Positions 10,160 through 20,844 are shown, counted from the stretch's first letter. The stretch is DNA of 64,000 bases from Dyella ginsengisoli LA-4 (GCF_000334915.1 NZ_AMSF01000095.1:1-64000), one strand, 5' to 3'. Translations and numbers: made by a program. The notes: generated by a model not told the origin, from the letters alone.

Positions 10160-10176
10160 CCCAGATCAGACCCACG

Positions 10177-10196
10177 GGTACGCCGCAAGGCGTACC
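10177..10196 (+). other. Intergenic hairpin with GCAA tetraloop
   Basis: GGTACGCC-GCAA-GGCGTACC is a perfect 8-bp stem closed by a GNRA tetraloop, placed between the copper receptor stop and the next start. No T tract follows, so it is more likely an mRNA-stabilising or processing element than a terminator. Confidence 0.6.
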
Positions 10197-10223
10197 TTGG
10201 CCCCGCATTTCAAGGAATCCGCC

Positions 10224-11186
10224 ATGAATCGCCTGTCTCGCTCCCTCGCTTCCTTCGCCGCGGCCGCGCTTGCCACGCTGCCCGGCGTTGCAGCCGCCTG
10301 CTCCACCTGCGGCTGCTCGCTCAACTCCGACTGGGCCAGCCAGGGCTATGCCACCTCGCGCGGGCTGCACCTGAGCCTGCGTCAGGACTATTTCAACCAG
10401 TCCCGGCTGGTGTCCGGCTCCGACCGCGTCGCCTTCGGCAGCATCCCTCTGCCCAGCGAGGACGAGCTGCAGCGCAAGACCATCAACCGCAATACCCTGC
10501 TCGGCCTGGACTACAGCTTCAACCGGGCCTGGGGCTTGTCGGTGCAGCTACCCTGGTTCAGCCGGTACCACGAGACCTGGCCGGAAGGCGAAACCACGTT
10601 GTCGTCTTCCAGGGGACAGGGCATCGGCGACATCCGCGTGGTCGCCCGCTACCAGGGCTTCAGCCCGGATGCGGGCCTGGGCGTGCAGTTCGGCGTGAAG
10701 CTGGCCACCGGCACGTTCAAGCAGACCTTCGACGCCGGCAGCGCCGCCGGCGAGCTGCTGGATCGCGGCCTGCAGCGCGGCACCGGCACCACCGACGCAC
10801 TGTTCGGCGTCTACAAGTTCGGCTACCTCAGCGACTCGGTCGGCTATTTCGGCCAGGCCATGGGCGAGGTGGCGATGAACGCCCGCGACGGCTTCCGTCC
10901 GGGCAATTCGCTCAACGTGAATCTGGGCCTGCGCTATCTCGACGCCGGCATGTTCGTGCCGCAGGTACAGCTCAATCTGCATGGCGAGCAGCGCGAGAGC
11001 GGCGCCTTCGCCGACCGCGCCAACAGCGGCGCCACGCTGGCCTATCTCAGCCCCGGGCTGGGCGTGAAGCTGGGACGTCGCGTGGACGCCTTCGTGTTCA
11101 TGCAGGTGCCGGTGCACGAGCACGTCAACGGGCTGCAGATCGAACCGGGACGGCTGTGGTCGGCCGGCGTGCAGCTCCGCCTCTAG
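10224..11186 (+). CDS. Putative outer-membrane beta-barrel protein with CxxCxC motif
   Basis: A 320-residue exported protein. The signal peptide runs to about GVAAA and the mature protein starts with CSTCGCSLN, a compact Cys cluster suited to metal binding. The remainder is a run of amphipathic strands (LHLSLRQDYFNQSRL, LGLDYSFNRAWGLSVQLPWFSRY, LNVNLGLRYLDAGMFVPQVQLNLHG) ending in a barrel-type C-terminus (SAGVQLRL). The start at 10224 places the signal peptide at the N-terminus; an in-frame ATG at 10197 was not used. It follows the copper receptor in the same direction and probably belongs to the same copper-handling group. I do not know a named function. Confidence 0.75.
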   Translation: MNRLSRSLASFAAAALATLPGVAAACSTCGCSLNSDWASQGYATSRGLHLSLRQDYFNQSRLVSGSDRVAFGSIPLPSEDELQRKTINRNTLLGLDYSFNRAWGLSVQLPWFSRYHETWPEGETTLSSSRGQGIGDIRVVARYQGFSPDAGLGVQFGVKLATGTFKQTFDAGSAAGELLDRGLQRGTGTTDALFGVYKFGYLSDSVGYFGQAMGEVAMNARDGFRPGNSLNVNLGLRYLDAGMFVPQVQLNLHGEQRESGAFADRANSGATLAYLSPGLGVKLGRRVDAFVFMQVPVHEHVNGLQIEPGRLWSAGVQLRL

Positions 11187-11266
11187 CGGTGGACCACGGG
11201 CGGGGCTTCCGTCGCACCCGCGCATCGGTGTAGAACCGGAGGCTCAACCGGCTGCGACCCAAACGC

Positions 11267-11740
11267 ATGAACGAGCCCTCCCTCCTGATCCGCCTGGCCG
11301 AGGACGACGACGACTTCATCCTCGGCCTGGTCCCGCGCTTCGTCCAGTTCGACCTGCCGGCCTGGCGGCGGCGGCACGAATGCATCGAAGGCATCCGCCG
11401 CGACATCGCACATCACCTGGACGACCAGCCGCCGAACAGCTTCCTGTTCGTGGCCGAGGATGCCGACGGCGAGCGGGTCGGCTTCCTGCACCTGCAGAAG
11501 ACCCAGGACTTCTTCACCGGCCGCACCAACTGCCACATCTCCGACGTGGCGGTGGCGCCGGGCCACGAGCGCCAGGGGATCGGACGCGCCCTGCTGCAGC
11601 ATGCCGAGGAGTGGGCACGCGAGCACCGCTGCGCGCTGGTCACACTGGCCGTATTCCCCGGCAACGACGGGGCACGCGCGTTGTACGAGGCGGCCGGCTA
11701 TGGCACCGACCTGCTGCGCATGGCCAAGCCGGTGGGCTGA
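11267..11740 (+). CDS. GNAT family N-acetyltransferase
   Basis: A 157-residue GCN5-related acetyltransferase. The acetyl-CoA binding motif A reads CHISDVAVAPGHERQGIGRALLQHAEEWA (Q/R-x-x-G-x-G/A pattern, near residues 88-115), followed by motif B around LYEAAGYGTDLLRM. The substrate, small molecule or protein N-terminus, cannot be told. It stands alone between the outer-membrane gene and the convergent sapC-family gene. Confidence 0.9.
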   Translation: MNEPSLLIRLAEDDDDFILGLVPRFVQFDLPAWRRRHECIEGIRRDIAHHLDDQPPNSFLFVAEDADGERVGFLHLQKTQDFFTGRTNCHISDVAVAPGHERQGIGRALLQHAEEWAREHRCALVTLAVFPGNDGARALYEAAGYGTDLLRMAKPVG

Positions 11741-11742
11741 GC

Positions 11743-11777
11743 AAAAAAGACCCGCGGCTGCCGGGCAGCCGCGGGTC
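11743..11777 (-). terminator. Rho-independent terminator of the SapC-family gene
   Basis: Read on the minus strand, a perfect 14-bp GC-rich stem (11749-11762 with 11764-11777) is followed by six T residues (plus-strand A tract 11743-11748). It lies 20 bases after the SapC-family stop codon. The plus strand has no T tract, so it serves mainly the minus-strand gene. Confidence 0.88.
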
Positions 11778-11797
11778 CGGATCGATCACCGTGACGA

Positions 11798-12565
11798 TCA
11801 GTTGACTGCAGTGCTGCCGGTCGGCGCCTCGGTCTGTTCACGGTCGTTCAGGCGGGCCGACACGCGATCGATGTTGGCCAGCGACAACAGGTGGGCGTAG
11901 ATCCAGCCCAGCGTGCCGTCCTTCAGGAACTCGTGCGCGGTCTTCTCGTCGAGCTGGCGCAGCTTTTCCTCGTTGACCACGAACAGGCCATTGAGGTTGA
12001 TCGTCTTGCCGTCCTTCTCCAGCCGGATGTTGCGCGGCTCGAGCAGGTCGTGCTTGCGCAGCTGGTCCATGAACCAGTGCGTGCGGGCGACATGCTGCTG
12101 GAACTCGCCGAGGAAGTTCACGGCGTTGGTCAGCATCTCCGCATCGGTGCCGTCTTCCTTGAACAGGCGCTCGCCCTCTTCACTGCTGAAGCCTTCATAG
12201 GCCTCGTCCAGGAACACGGTGAAATCGTCGCCTTCCTGGTCTTTCGGCTTCTCCGCCAGGATGAACGGATAGCGGCGGATGAAGGCAGGCACGTAGGCGC
12301 CCGGGATCCACTGGCCGTTCGCGTCGACGAACAGGTTCTCGTTCTGGCGCAGGCCAAGCAGGGCCATCGGACCGGCTTCCTTGACGTCGGTGCCGGCGAA
12401 CAGGATCGGCATGTCGCGGGCTGCGGCGGGAAACTCGACGCCGGTCAGCGGCACCGAATGCACGTTGGCCGCGAACTTCAGGCTCGGCACGCCCTTCAGG
12501 CGCAGGTCCTTGTGGGCGGTGCGGTTGAGCGGCACGGGGCGCTCGTAGAAAAAGACTTCTGCCAC
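11798..12565 (-). CDS. SapC family protein
   Basis: A 255-residue protein of the SapC family (PF07277), first named from a Campylobacter surface-layer locus; the molecular role is unsettled. Typical segments are VPLTGVEFPAAARDMPILFAG, NLFVDANGQWIPGAYVPAFIRRYPF and LNGLFVVNEEKLRQLD. The start is GTG at 12565: an AGAGG ribosome site sits 8 bases upstream and the product MAEVFFYERPVPL matches family N-termini. The longer frame to 12667 would add 34 residues of low-complexity sequence. No signal peptide is seen. It has its own terminator at 11743 and is divergent from the HNH gene. Confidence 0.9.
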   Translation of the reverse strand: MAEVFFYERPVPLNRTAHKDLRLKGVPSLKFAANVHSVPLTGVEFPAAARDMPILFAGTDVKEAGPMALLGLRQNENLFVDANGQWIPGAYVPAFIRRYPFILAEKPKDQEGDDFTVFLDEAYEGFSSEEGERLFKEDGTDAEMLTNAVNFLGEFQQHVARTHWFMDQLRKHDLLEPRNIRLEKDGKTINLNGLFVVNEEKLRQLDEKTAHEFLKDGTLGWIYAHLLSLANIDRVSARLNDREQTEAPTGSTAVN

Positions 12566-12812
12566 GTTGTTTACCTCTGCCCAGCCGCGCCGGGGTTGCC
12601 ACCGTCGGCCCCCCCTCCCAAACCCGGCCCGGGTCTCAAGACGAACAGCCACTATAACAGCGCCCACGGCCGCCCGCGAACGCCCGGGCGGCGCCCCCTT
12701 GTCCCTGCCGCATCAAGGATTTGCATGCGAACGGCAACAAAGATGGGCTATGCTCGGCGGGAGTACACGGTTGCATCGCTGCGCGTTTTCCCCTGATCGA
12801 AGGAAGGACTGC

Positions 12813-13412
12813 ATGCTGATGGAAGTGCCGCTTCGGGCCGATCTGCATTCGACCCGGGTACTGTCGCTGGACGCCTCCGGCCGGATCCTCGACTGGATCA
12901 GCTGGCAGGATGCGGCTTGCCTCTACGTCCGCGAGGCCGTGGCGTGGACCCTCGGCGAACCCTGCCTGACCGTCCACGGCGGCATCAACCGCGCACTGGG
13001 CACGCAGAGCACGCTGGACCTGCACCCGATCATCGCCAGCACCGGACACTGCCGCGACCACGCCATCGATCCGGCCCCGGCGCTCACCAACACGGCGCTG
13101 TTCGCCCGCGACCGCCACCTTTGCCTTTACTGCGGCAACCACTACAGCCGCGGCGAGCTGACCCGCGACCACGTGCAGCCGGTCTCCAAGGGCGGGCGCG
13201 ACGAGTGGGAAAACGTGGTCAGCGCCTGCCTGGCCTGCAACCTGCGCAAGGCCAACCGCACGCCGCAGCAGGCGCACATGCCGCTGCTGGCGGTGCCCTA
13301 CCGGCCGAGCTGGGTGGAGCACCTGATCCTGTCCAACCGCAACATCCTGGCCGACCAGATGGAATTCCTGGTCAACCACCTGCCGCGCGACCGCCGGGCC
13401 GCGCACGCCTGA
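12813..13412 (+). CDS. HNH endonuclease family protein
   Basis: A 199-residue protein. The C-terminal half holds an HNH nuclease fold: CLYCG at residues 104-108, RDHVQPVSKGG with the first His and the Asp, DEWENVV with the central Asn, and CLACNLRKANRTP, so two CxxC pairs bind a structural zinc. The N-terminal hundred residues (RADLHSTRVLSLDASGRILDWISWQDA) occur in a widespread bacterial HNH subgroup with no assigned substrate. The start ATG at 12813 follows AAGGAAGGA. No methylase or phage genes are nearby, so restriction is not indicated; DNA repair or another housekeeping cleavage is possible. Confidence 0.88.
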   Translation: MLMEVPLRADLHSTRVLSLDASGRILDWISWQDAACLYVREAVAWTLGEPCLTVHGGINRALGTQSTLDLHPIIASTGHCRDHAIDPAPALTNTALFARDRHLCLYCGNHYSRGELTRDHVQPVSKGGRDEWENVVSACLACNLRKANRTPQQAHMPLLAVPYRPSWVEHLILSNRNILADQMEFLVNHLPRDRRAAHA

Positions 13413-13427
13413 TCCTGCGGGTCCCGA

Positions 13428-13841
13428 TCAGATCTCGTCGTCCTCGTCGCCGAGGGCCTCCTCCACGTTGCCCAGCTCGCTGCGGTCGCGTTCGGCCAGC
13501 CGGCTGTAGTGACGGCGGATGCGGTCGAGTGTCGCATCGTCCAGCTCTTCCAGCGCCAGCAGGGCGTTGTGCGCCCGACTGGAGCGGATCAGCTCGTCCA
13601 GCTTGATCTGCAGCGCCGCCGAGTCCCGGTTCTGGGTGTTCTGGATCAGGAACACCATCAGGAAGGTGATGATCGTGGTGCCGGTGTTGATCACCAGTTG
13701 CCAGGTGTCGCCGAAGCCGAACAGCGGCCCGGTGAGGGCCCAGACCACGATGATCAGCGTGGCCGTGATGAAGGCGGCAGGCTTGCCGGCGGCCCGCGAG
13801 GTGGCCGCGGCGAACCGGCGGAACAGCTTGGAATCGGCCAT
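13428..13841 (-). CDS. Low-affinity iron permease family protein
   Basis: A 137-residue membrane protein of the PF04120 family. Two transmembrane helices (about residues 22-40 and 48-66) are separated by the short loop [16 protein letters not shown] charged cytoplasmic tail follows ([27 protein letters not shown]), ending acidic. That segment with [18 protein letters not shown] is the family hallmark. The start at 13841 has AGGAG upstream. The family name derives from a yeast transporter, and iron transport is not established for the bacterial members. It is divergent from dxs. Confidence 0.85.
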   Translation of the reverse strand: MADSKLFRRFAAATSRAAGKPAAFITATLIIVVWALTGPLFGFGDTWQLVINTGTTIITFLMVFLIQNTQNRDSAALQIKLDELIRSSRAHNALLALEELDDATLDRIRRHYSRLAERDRSELGNVEEALGDEDDEI

Positions 13842-13976
13842 GTACGGGCTCCTGAGGGGCTTGGGTGTCGGCAGCTGCACAGCATGCCGGGTGGTCGTGG
13901 ACGGGCCGGTGAATGTGAAGGCGCCCGACACGGCCCGCCCTCCGCCCTTGCCCCGCCTCCCCGGCAGGCCAACAAT

Positions 13977-15872
13977 ATGCGGATGATCGACCTGTCCCGC
14001 TATCCCCACCTGGCGCCCATCGCCACGCCCGCCGACCTGCGCCGCGTCCCCGACGACGAGTTGCCGGCGGTGGCCGACGAACTGCGCCAGTACCTGATCG
14101 AGGCCGTGGCCAGCTCCGGCGGCCACTTCGGCGCGGGCCTGGGCGTGGTCGAGCTGACCGTGGCCCTGCACCACGTGTTCGACACGCCGCGCGACCGGCT
14201 GGTCTGGGACGTCGGCCACCAGTGCTACCCGCACAAGATCCTCACCGGCCGCCGCGACCGCATCACCACGATCAAGAAGAAGGACGGCCTGGCGCCGTTC
14301 CCGCGTCGCGAGGAGAGCGAATACGACACCTTCGGCGTCGGCCACTCGTCCACCTCCATCTCGGCCGCGCTCGGCATGGCGATCGCCGCGCAGCGGCGCG
14401 GCGACGACCGCAAGTTCGTGGCGGTGATCGGCGACGGCGCGATGACCGCCGGCATGGCCTTCGAGGCGCTCAACCATGGCGGCGACGTCGAGCCGAACAT
14501 GCTGGTGGTGTTCAACGACAACGGCATGTCGATCAGCGAGAACGTCGGCGCGCTGACCAAGATGATGGCGCGCGCCATGGCCAGCCACACGCTCAACGCC
14601 TGGCGCGAACGGGCCAAGCGGGCGATTCCCAAGCAGTCGCTGATGGGCCGCTTCTTCAAGCGCTGGGAAGAGCACGCCAAGGGCATGTTCGTCCCCTCGA
14701 CGCTGTTCGAGGAGCTGGGCTTCCACTACACCGGTCCGATCGACGGCCACAACCTCCCGCAGCTGCTCGCCGCGCTGCGTACAGTGAAGGACCTGCCCGG
14801 CCCGCAGCTGCTGCACGTGATCACCACCAAGGGCAAGGGCTACGCCCCGGCCGAGCAGGCGCAGATCGAATACCACGCGGTCGGCCCGTTCGACCCGCAG
14901 GCCGGCCTGGCGAAGAAGTCCGCTCCGGCCAAGCCCACCTACACCGACGTGTTCAGCGACTGGCTGTGCGACCAGGCCGCGGCCGACGACCGCCTGATGG
15001 GCATCACCCCGGCAATGCGCGAGGGCTCGGGGCTGGTACGCTTCTCGAAGGAATACCCCGAGCGCTACTTCGACGTGGCGATCGCCGAGCAGCATGCGGT
15101 GACGCTGGCCGCGGGCATGGCCTGCGAAGGCGCCAAGCCGGTGGTGGCGATCTACTCCACCTTCCTGCAGCGCGCCTATGACCAGGCGATCCACGACGTG
15201 GCGCTGCAGAACCTGGACGTGACCTTCGCGATCGACCGCGCCGGCGTGGTCGGCCCGGACGGCGCCACCCACGCCGGCAGCTTCGACCTGTCGTTCCTGC
15301 GCTGCCTGCCGAACATGGTGATCATGGCTCCGGCAGACGAGAACGAGTGCCGCACGATGCTGTCCACCGGCTTCGCCTACGCGGGCCCGGCCGCCGTGCG
15401 TTACCCGCGCGGCAGCGGCCCCGGTGCGACGCTGCGGGCCGAGCTGGACACGCTGCCGATCGGCAAGGCGGAGCTGCGCCGCCGCGGCCGCGGTCTCGCC
15501 CTGCTCTCGTTCGGCGCGATGCTGGCGCCGGCAGCCGTGGTCGCCGCCGAACTGGACGCCACGCTGGTCAACATGCGCTTCGTCAAGCCGCTCGACGAGA
15601 CGATGCTGGTCGAGCTGGCGAAGACCCACGACGCCTTCGTCACGCTGGAAGACAACGCGGTGGCCGGCGGTGCCGGCTCGGCGGTCGCCGAGTGCCTGGC
15701 CGCACACGGCATCACCCTGCCGATCCTGCACCTGGGCCTGCCCGACGCGTACCTCGAGCACGGCAGTCGCGAGGAGGTGCTGAGCATGGCCGGGCTCGAT
15801 CTGCCGTCGATCCGCCTCGCGATCCGCGCGCGCTTCCCGAAGCTGGTCGCCAGCAGCGCCAGCGCGGGCTGA
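13977..15872 (+). CDS. dxs: 1-deoxy-D-xylulose-5-phosphate synthase
   Basis: A 631-residue thiamine-diphosphate enzyme joining pyruvate and glyceraldehyde 3-phosphate in the first step of the MEP isoprenoid pathway. [14 protein letters not shown] with downstream NDNGMSIS forms the ThDP/Mg motif. [26 protein letters not shown] is the N-terminal signature, and [28 protein letters not shown] the pyrimidine-domain signature. The length is standard. The ATG at 13977 gives [10 protein letters not shown]; a second ATG two codons later is possible and the ribosome site is weak. The gene appears monocistronic. Confidence 0.97.
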   Translation: MRMIDLSRYPHLAPIATPADLRRVPDDELPAVADELRQYLIEAVASSGGHFGAGLGVVELTVALHHVFDTPRDRLVWDVGHQCYPHKILTGRRDRITTIKKKDGLAPFPRREESEYDTFGVGHSSTSISAALGMAIAAQRRGDDRKFVAVIGDGAMTAGMAFEALNHGGDVEPNMLVVFNDNGMSISENVGALTKMMARAMASHTLNAWRERAKRAIPKQSLMGRFFKRWEEHAKGMFVPSTLFEELGFHYTGPIDGHNLPQLLAALRTVKDLPGPQLLHVITTKGKGYAPAEQAQIEYHAVGPFDPQAGLAKKSAPAKPTYTDVFSDWLCDQAAADDRLMGITPAMREGSGLVRFSKEYPERYFDVAIAEQHAVTLAAGMACEGAKPVVAIYSTFLQRAYDQAIHDVALQNLDVTFAIDRAGVVGPDGATHAGSFDLSFLRCLPNMVIMAPADENECRTMLSTGFAYAGPAAVRYPRGSGPGATLRAELDTLPIGKAELRRRGRGLALLSFGAMLAPAAVVAAELDATLVNMRFVKPLDETMLVELAKTHDAFVTLEDNAVAGGAGSAVAECLAAHGITLPILHLGLPDAYLEHGSREEVLSMAGLDLPSIRLAIRARFPKLVASSASAG

Positions 15873-15873
15873 G

Positions 15874-15900
15874 CGCCGGGGAGGGCTCGCCGCCCCGGCG
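15874..15900. terminator. GC-rich hairpin between dxs and prmC
   Basis: CGCCGGGG (15874-15881) pairs with CCCCGGCG (15893-15900) between the convergent dxs and prmC stop codons. There is no T tract on either strand, so its strength as a terminator is doubtful. Confidence 0.35.
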
Positions 15901-15905
15901 GACGC

Positions 15906-16733
15906 TCAATCGGGGCGGCGGCCGCCGCTGACGCGGTCGCGCTGCTCCAGGTCTTGCGCAGTGAACACCTCGCGGTAGCCGGCGGCCTGCAGCAGCGCGC
16001 GGCAGGCCTCGCCCTGGTTCCAGCCATGCTCGAAAAGCAGCCAGCCGCCGGGCAGCAGCACCTCGCGGGCGTCGGCGACGATGCGTCGGATGTCGTCCAG
16101 GCCATCTGCTCCGGAGGCCAGGGCGGAGGCCGGCTCGAAGCGCAGGTCGCCCTGGCCCAGGTGCGGATCGTCCGCCTCGATGTACGGCGGGTTGGACACG
16201 ACCAGATCAAAGCGCTCGCCCGCCAGCGGCGCCAGCCAGTCGCCCTCGACGAAGCGGACGTTGGGGATGCACAGCCTTCGCGCGTTGCGCCGGGCCACCT
16301 CGAGTGCGGCGGCACTCGCGTCCACGGCGAGCACCCGCGCATGCGGCCGTTCCGTACCGATCGCCAGGGCGATCGCACCGCTGCCGGTGCCGAGGTCGAC
16401 AACGCCGGCCGCGCGATCCTCCGGCAGTCGGGCCAGCGCCAGCTCCACCAGCAGTTCGGTTTCCGGGCGCGGGATCAGCGTGGCCGGCGTGACCTCCAGC
16501 TCCAGCGACCAGAAGCCGCGCCGGCCGGTGATATAGGCCACCGGCTCGCCCGCAAGGCGCCGACGCACGAGTTCGACGAATGCCTGCTCGTCCGCCAGCG
16601 ACATCACGTCGTCGGCATGTGCGATCAGCCAGCTCGGCGGACGCCGCAGCACGTGCTGCAGCAGTACCTCGGCATCGACGCGATCGCCGAGACGACGCGC
16701 GGCGTCGCCCAGGGCATGGCGGACTTCAGTCAT
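15906..16733 (-). CDS. prmC: Release factor N5-glutamine methyltransferase
   Basis: A 275-residue SAM-dependent methyltransferase that methylates the glutamine of the GGQ loop in release factors RF1 and RF2. [12 protein letters not shown] is the SAM-binding loop and SNPPYI the NPPY motif specific to N-methylation. The N-terminal helical bundle ([19 protein letters not shown]) is the release-factor-binding part. The ATG at 16733 lies inside the end of the preceding 1372-residue gene, an 8-base overlap that suggests translational coupling. An earlier in-frame start at 16826 would add 31 residues of out-of-frame shadow. Confidence 0.94.
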   Translation of the reverse strand: MTEVRHALGDAARRLGDRVDAEVLLQHVLRRPPSWLIAHADDVMSLADEQAFVELVRRRLAGEPVAYITGRRGFWSLELEVTPATLIPRPETELLVELALARLPEDRAAGVVDLGTGSGAIALAIGTERPHARVLAVDASAAALEVARRNARRLCIPNVRFVEGDWLAPLAGERFDLVVSNPPYIEADDPHLGQGDLRFEPASALASGADGLDDIRRIVADAREVLLPGGWLLFEHGWNQGEACRALLQAAGYREVFTAQDLEQRDRVSGGRRPD

Positions 16734-19700
16734 GTGTCGTGTGATCTCCCGTGGCCGGCGGCAGGTCCGGCGGGCTGGCCCGGCGCTCGCGGGCGCGCCA
16801 GTACCCGCCCTCGCTCCATGCCGCAAACGCCCAGCGTAGCCAGCCGATCAGCGCATTGGCCAGCCACAGCGCCCAGGCCAGCATCGCCAGCTTGTAGACC
16901 CACAACGACACGCTGAGCACACCGGCACGCGGCAGCACGCCGGTGCTCTGGTCGGCGAACCAGCGCAGGCTCCATGCGCTGGATCCATTGCCGGCCACGT
17001 GCATGTCCGGCAGGCCCAGCAGGCCGCGTGGCACCGCGCCGACCAGTGCCAGCAACGCCAGCGCGGTGAGCAGCGCCAGCGCCACCTGCAGCAGGTTGAA
17101 GGCGACCGGATGGGCAGGCGGCTTCAGCCGTGCGCGCAGTCCCATCGCGATCAGCCACGCCACCACCAGCGCATACGCGCTCCAGGCGAACGCCGAGAAA
17201 CCAAGCCCCAGCAGCAGCCAGTGGTGGAAACGCAATCCGGTCGGTGCGTAGCGCGCCAGCAGCCACGCCACGACCAGAAGCACCGCGAGCTGGGACCAGT
17301 ACAGCACCGCCGGCCCCATCGACGGTCCCCACGCCCACAGCACCCAGCGATCGCGCGGCAGCTGCAGGTCGAGCGCGATGTTGGCCACCGGAGCGCGCAG
17401 GTCGAGCGCGGCAGTGCGGGTGCGGGTCGCTGCGCCCTCTGGCTGGCGCAGCGTCACCTGGTACTGGTGCACGCCCGGCAGCAAAGGCAGGGCGAGCTTG
17501 CCGTCGCGCACACCGAGGTTGAGCGACTCGTCGTCGCGCTGCGCCTGCAGCAGTTCGGCGCCGGGCGGCAGGACGATCGCGTGCTCTCCACCGCGGGTGC
17601 TTCGCGCCGTGAGCAGCAGCGTCGTCTCGCTGGCACGTTCGCCCGCCGTCGTGCTTGCCTGCACGCGATCGAACGCAATGCTGGAACCCGGCACTGCCGA
17701 CGGCTCGCTCAATGCGAGCGTGAGCGTTTCGCCCGGCAACGGCTGGAAGCGCGGGCCGTGGGACACGGCGCTGGTCGGCACGCCGCTCGCCTCCACGTGC
17801 CACATCGGGGCGGCATCGACCTGCCAGACCTCGGCGCGCTCGGCCAGCGGCGGCGCCGTCAGCGAGAGCGTGGGCGCATGGTCGAGCCGGCTCGACCACC
17901 CCACCTGCCGAGTGTCCGCACTGAAGTTCGCCTGCACCGAGCCGTTGTGCACCACCAGATCGTCGCCCTGCGGGTGCTCGCCCGGCAGCAGCGGCACGTC
18001 GACGCTGAAGCCGCCCTGCTCCGGCGCCAGCCGCTCCACCGTGGTACGCACCTGCCAGTCCACGCCGAACACCAGCTGCCGCATCACCCGCACGTACGGC
18101 GGCAGGCGCTGTGCCACCGTCAACGCGCTGCCGTCGGGCGCCGCACGCATGCGGCTCAGCGTGAGGCTGTCCCCGGGCAGGTGAGCGTCGTCCAGTCCGC
18201 TCGCGTTCCAGCCCTGGCCGATGAAGCCGACGTGGGCGGGGCGCAGCGGAAAGCCGAGCCGCACGCTGTCGGCACCGGCCGCGATGCGGTAGCGCAGGGT
18301 CACCTGGTGCACGCCGCGGTCCAGCCGCAGCACCAGGGCGTCGCCGCGACGCACCAGCGCAGCCGGCTGGCCGTCCAGCCGTGCATCGAGCAGGGTCAAC
18401 GCCTCGTCGCCCCGCGGCAGCGGCAGGCCGGCATCGGCCCCGGCATCGGCCTGCAGCGACAGGTCGAGCGCATCGCCGCCGGCCTGCAACTGGGCGTCGG
18501 CGATAGCGACGCAGTCCGGCGCGCACTTCGGCAGCTCGGTCAGCCGCTGGCGCAGGCTGTCCAGCAGGTGCTGGTCAGGAAAGGCCTGGCGGGCGTGGCC
18601 GGCATGCGGGGCGAGCATCGCGAGCAGCAGCACGGCCGCACTGGCCGCCCCGCGTCTCCACTCGCCCCAACGCCCGCGCAGTGGCGTGACCAGCAACGGC
18701 ACCATCCGCGCCAGCAAGGCGGCGAGCAGGGCGACCATCAGCACACGCAGCAGACGTACCAGCCATCCCGGCGCGATCACCAGCCGCATGCTCTGGTTCA
18801 CCGTGACCGGGCCCGACCAGCCCAGTCGGTAGCTGTTGCCAGCCCGCCACTCCGGCTGGCCTGCGCCGGCCTGTGCCACGCTGCGGCTGTCCAGCGGTGC
18901 GCTGGCGAGGGTGGTGTCCATGTCGACCGATGCCAGGCTGTCGGCAGCCGCGACCGGAGGCGGCGGAGCGGCCATCTCGGCCAGCGCCGAGGGTGGTGCC
19001 GGCGGGGCCGGCGGCGGCAGACTGGCCGCCTCCGGCTCGGCGGGCACGGCCCGGTTCTGCTGCCGTCGGATGCCCCCGGCCACTTTCATGCTTGCCGGCA
19101 CCCACCCGGGCGGCGTACCGCCCACCACCCCGCTCTCCAGTTGCGGATGCAGCGCGTACTGCAGCTGCGTCGCCGCAAAGGGCAGCGTCCACAACACCGC
19201 CAGCGCGAAGGTGGCCAGTGCGACGAAGCGCGCAGCGAGACGCAGGCGGCCCTCGGGCAAGGCACGCAGCAGCAGCGCGAAGGCAAACGCCGCCGCCAGC
19301 GTCCAGCGCGGCGCACCGCCCTCGTGCTGCGCCAGCGCAAGGAACACCGCCGCCAGCAGCGCGCCACGCCAGCCCAGCGCGCGCCCTGCGAGCAGGGCGA
19401 TCAGGGCAACCACGAACAGGTCGAGCAGGGTCCACTGCGCGATCCACGAATCCGGCGAACGGTCCGCGCCATCGGCACCCAGCAGGCGGTAGCCTGGCGG
19501 CAGGTGCAAGGTGGCGTCGATGCCCTCCAGCGGCACCTGCCAGCCACCGGCCGGCAGGCGGCCCGCGTGCGCCGGCGCACGCAGACCGGCGCTCAGATCG
19601 AGCTCGCGGTCGCGCAGCTCGACGCCGCGGCGGCCGTCCTTGCCCGCACTGACCAGCAGCGGCTGCCCGTCCTGTCCGGCCCGCTGCAGCTGCCATGGCG

Positions 19701-20844
19701 AGGCGACGTCGAGCCGCTGCCGATGGCGCAGGGTGCCGGTGAGACGGTCGACCGCGCTCAGACCGTTGCCGTCGAAGTCCAGCCACAGCTCGCGCTGCAG
19801 ATGCAGCCGGTCGTCCCGGCTTCCACGATCGCCGCGATTGCCCTCGACGACGCTCAGTCCGTGACTGGCATCCACGGCAAACGCGGGCAGGCTGCTCCAC
19901 TCGTCGGGCACGCCGGCACGCGTGGCGTCGACGCCCTGCCCTTCGACGCGCGTGCCGCGCAGGCCGGTGTCATCGGAGTAACTCCATATTTCCTGCGCCG
20001 GCCACGGCGCGCCCGGCGGCTTGAACTGCACGCCGGCGAGCGGCGCGATGGCTCGCGCGTCCAGGGTGATCGTCCATCGGCCCGGCCGCAGCTGCACGCG
20101 CAGCCGTCCGTCGTTTTCCAGTCGCGCCGGCAGGTCGCCGGACAGGGCGGTGGCGATGAAGCCCGGAGGGAGCGCCGGGCCCAGCAGCTGCTCGCGCGCG
20201 GATCCGGCCACGTCGAGCTGCAGCCGGGTCTCCAGCCGGGGCGGCAGGCCATCGACCAGCCGGCGATAGACGCGCAGCGACAGCGCGTCGGCCGCGCGTG
20301 CCGAGGCTGCCGCCTCGCCCAGGGTGAGGCGGTTGCCGTTGCGTTCGACCCGCGCCACCGGCGCGCCGTCGACGGTGAGGTCGACCAGCGCGATCGATGG
20401 CGGCACGGCCAGCGTGGGCGGGCGATGGCTCCAGTCCATGGTGCCTTCCAGCCGGTGGCCACCGGCCGCCAACCACACCGACGGCGCGCCGCGGTGCGCC
20501 AGCACCGGCTGCGCCTGGCCATCGACGCGCAGCTGCTGCGGCCAGTCGCGCGCATCACCCGGCAGCGCGACCCAGCCCGGTGCGTCCATGCGCGCCTGCA
20601 GCGTGAAGCGCGCGCCGTCGGCATCGGCCTGCAGGGCCAGCCGTCCGGGCCAGACGCACTGGCGCGCGTTGCCGGCGGCAACCGGGCTGGCCAGCAGCGG
20701 GCAGGCATGATCCGGCACATCGTGCAGCACCCAGCCCTGCCATCCCTCGAGCGCGGAGGGAATGTCCTGCGCCCGCAATGGCGCGACGACGAGCAATGCC
20801 AGCAGCGCGAGCGCCCACCAGGCGCTCCGTGAACGACGTTCCAT
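16726..20844 (-). CDS. Very large predicted inner-membrane protein of unknown function
   Basis: A 1372-residue protein I cannot assign. From the N-terminus: a signal peptide (residues 5-25); a periplasmic beta-rich region to about 465; three to four membrane segments at 472-487, 492-505, 515-527 and 538-558; a Pro/Ala-rich linker at 600-640; two segments at 692-712 and 734-746; a second large beta-rich region at 755-1165 with repeated short strands; then five or six segments at 1182-1199, 1208-1239, 1252-1271 and 1310-1336. The start at 20844 has a GGAGAGGATC ribosome site. Its stop overlaps the prmC start. Two beta-rich blocks and alternating membrane bundles suggest an envelope assembly or sensing role, which is speculation. 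Confidence 0.8.
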   Translation of the reverse strand: MERRSRSAWWALALLALLVVAPLRAQDIPSALEGWQGWVLHDVPDHACPLLASPVAAGNARQCVWPGRLALQADADGARFTLQARMDAPGWVALPGDARDWPQQLRVDGQAQPVLAHRGAPSVWLAAGGHRLEGTMDWSHRPPTLAVPPSIALVDLTVDGAPVARVERNGNRLTLGEAAASARAADALSLRVYRRLVDGLPPRLETRLQLDVAGSAREQLLGPALPPGFIATALSGDLPARLENDGRLRVQLRPGRWTITLDARAIAPLAGVQFKPPGAPWPAQEIWSYSDDTGLRGTRVEGQGVDATRAGVPDEWSSLPAFAVDASHGLSVVEGNRGDRGSRDDRLHLQRELWLDFDGNGLSAVDRLTGTLRHRQRLDVASPWQLQRAGQDGQPLLVSAGKDGRRGVELRDRELDLSAGLRAPAHAGRLPAGGWQVPLEGIDATLHLPPGYRLLGADGADRSPDSWIAQWTLLDLFVVALIALLAGRALGWRGALLAAVFLALAQHEGGAPRWTLAAAFAFALLLRALPEGRLRLAARFVALATFALAVLWTLPFAATQLQYALHPQLESGVVGGTPPGWVPASMKVAGGIRRQQNRAVPAEPEAASLPPPAPPAPPSALAEMAAPPPPVAAADSLASVDMDTTLASAPLDSRSVAQAGAGQPEWRAGNSYRLGWSGPVTVNQSMRLVIAPGWLVRLLRVLMVALLAALLARMVPLLVTPLRGRWGEWRRGAASAAVLLLAMLAPHAGHARQAFPDQHLLDSLRQRLTELPKCAPDCVAIADAQLQAGGDALDLSLQADAGADAGLPLPRGDEALTLLDARLDGQPAALVRRGDALVLRLDRGVHQVTLRYRIAAGADSVRLGFPLRPAHVGFIGQGWNASGLDDAHLPGDSLTLSRMRAAPDGSALTVAQRLPPYVRVMRQLVFGVDWQVRTTVERLAPEQGGFSVDVPLLPGEHPQGDDLVVHNGSVQANFSADTRQVGWSSRLDHAPTLSLTAPPLAERAEVWQVDAAPMWHVEASGVPTSAVSHGPRFQPLPGETLTLALSEPSAVPGSSIAFDRVQASTTAGERASETTLLLTARSTRGGEHAIVLPPGAELLQAQRDDESLNLGVRDGKLALPLLPGVHQYQVTLRQPEGAATRTRTAALDLRAPVANIALDLQLPRDRWVLWAWGPSMGPAVLYWSQLAVLLVVAWLLARYAPTGLRFHHWLLLGLGFSAFAWSAYALVVAWLIAMGLRARLKPPAHPVAFNLLQVALALLTALALLALVGAVPRGLLGLPDMHVAGNGSSAWSLRWFADQSTGVLPRAGVLSVSLWVYKLAMLAWALWLANALIGWLRWAFAAWSEGGYWRARERRASPPDLPPATGDHTTHD

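Noticed and set aside
11749-11777. Hairpin considered as terminator for the plus-strand acetyltransferase gene
   Set aside because: The T tract exists only on the minus strand, so it serves the SapC-family gene.
12566-12812. Divergent gap between the SapC-family and HNH genes searched for a small gene or RNA
   Set aside because: No terminator, convincing promoter or small coding frame with a ribosome site was found.
16999-20832. A plus-strand open frame of 1277 codons opposite the giant membrane protein gene
   Set aside because: Its translation is Arg/Gln/His-rich without folds or motifs, a normal by-product of high-GC coding DNA on the other strand; the minus strand has a signal peptide, ribosome site and membrane helices.
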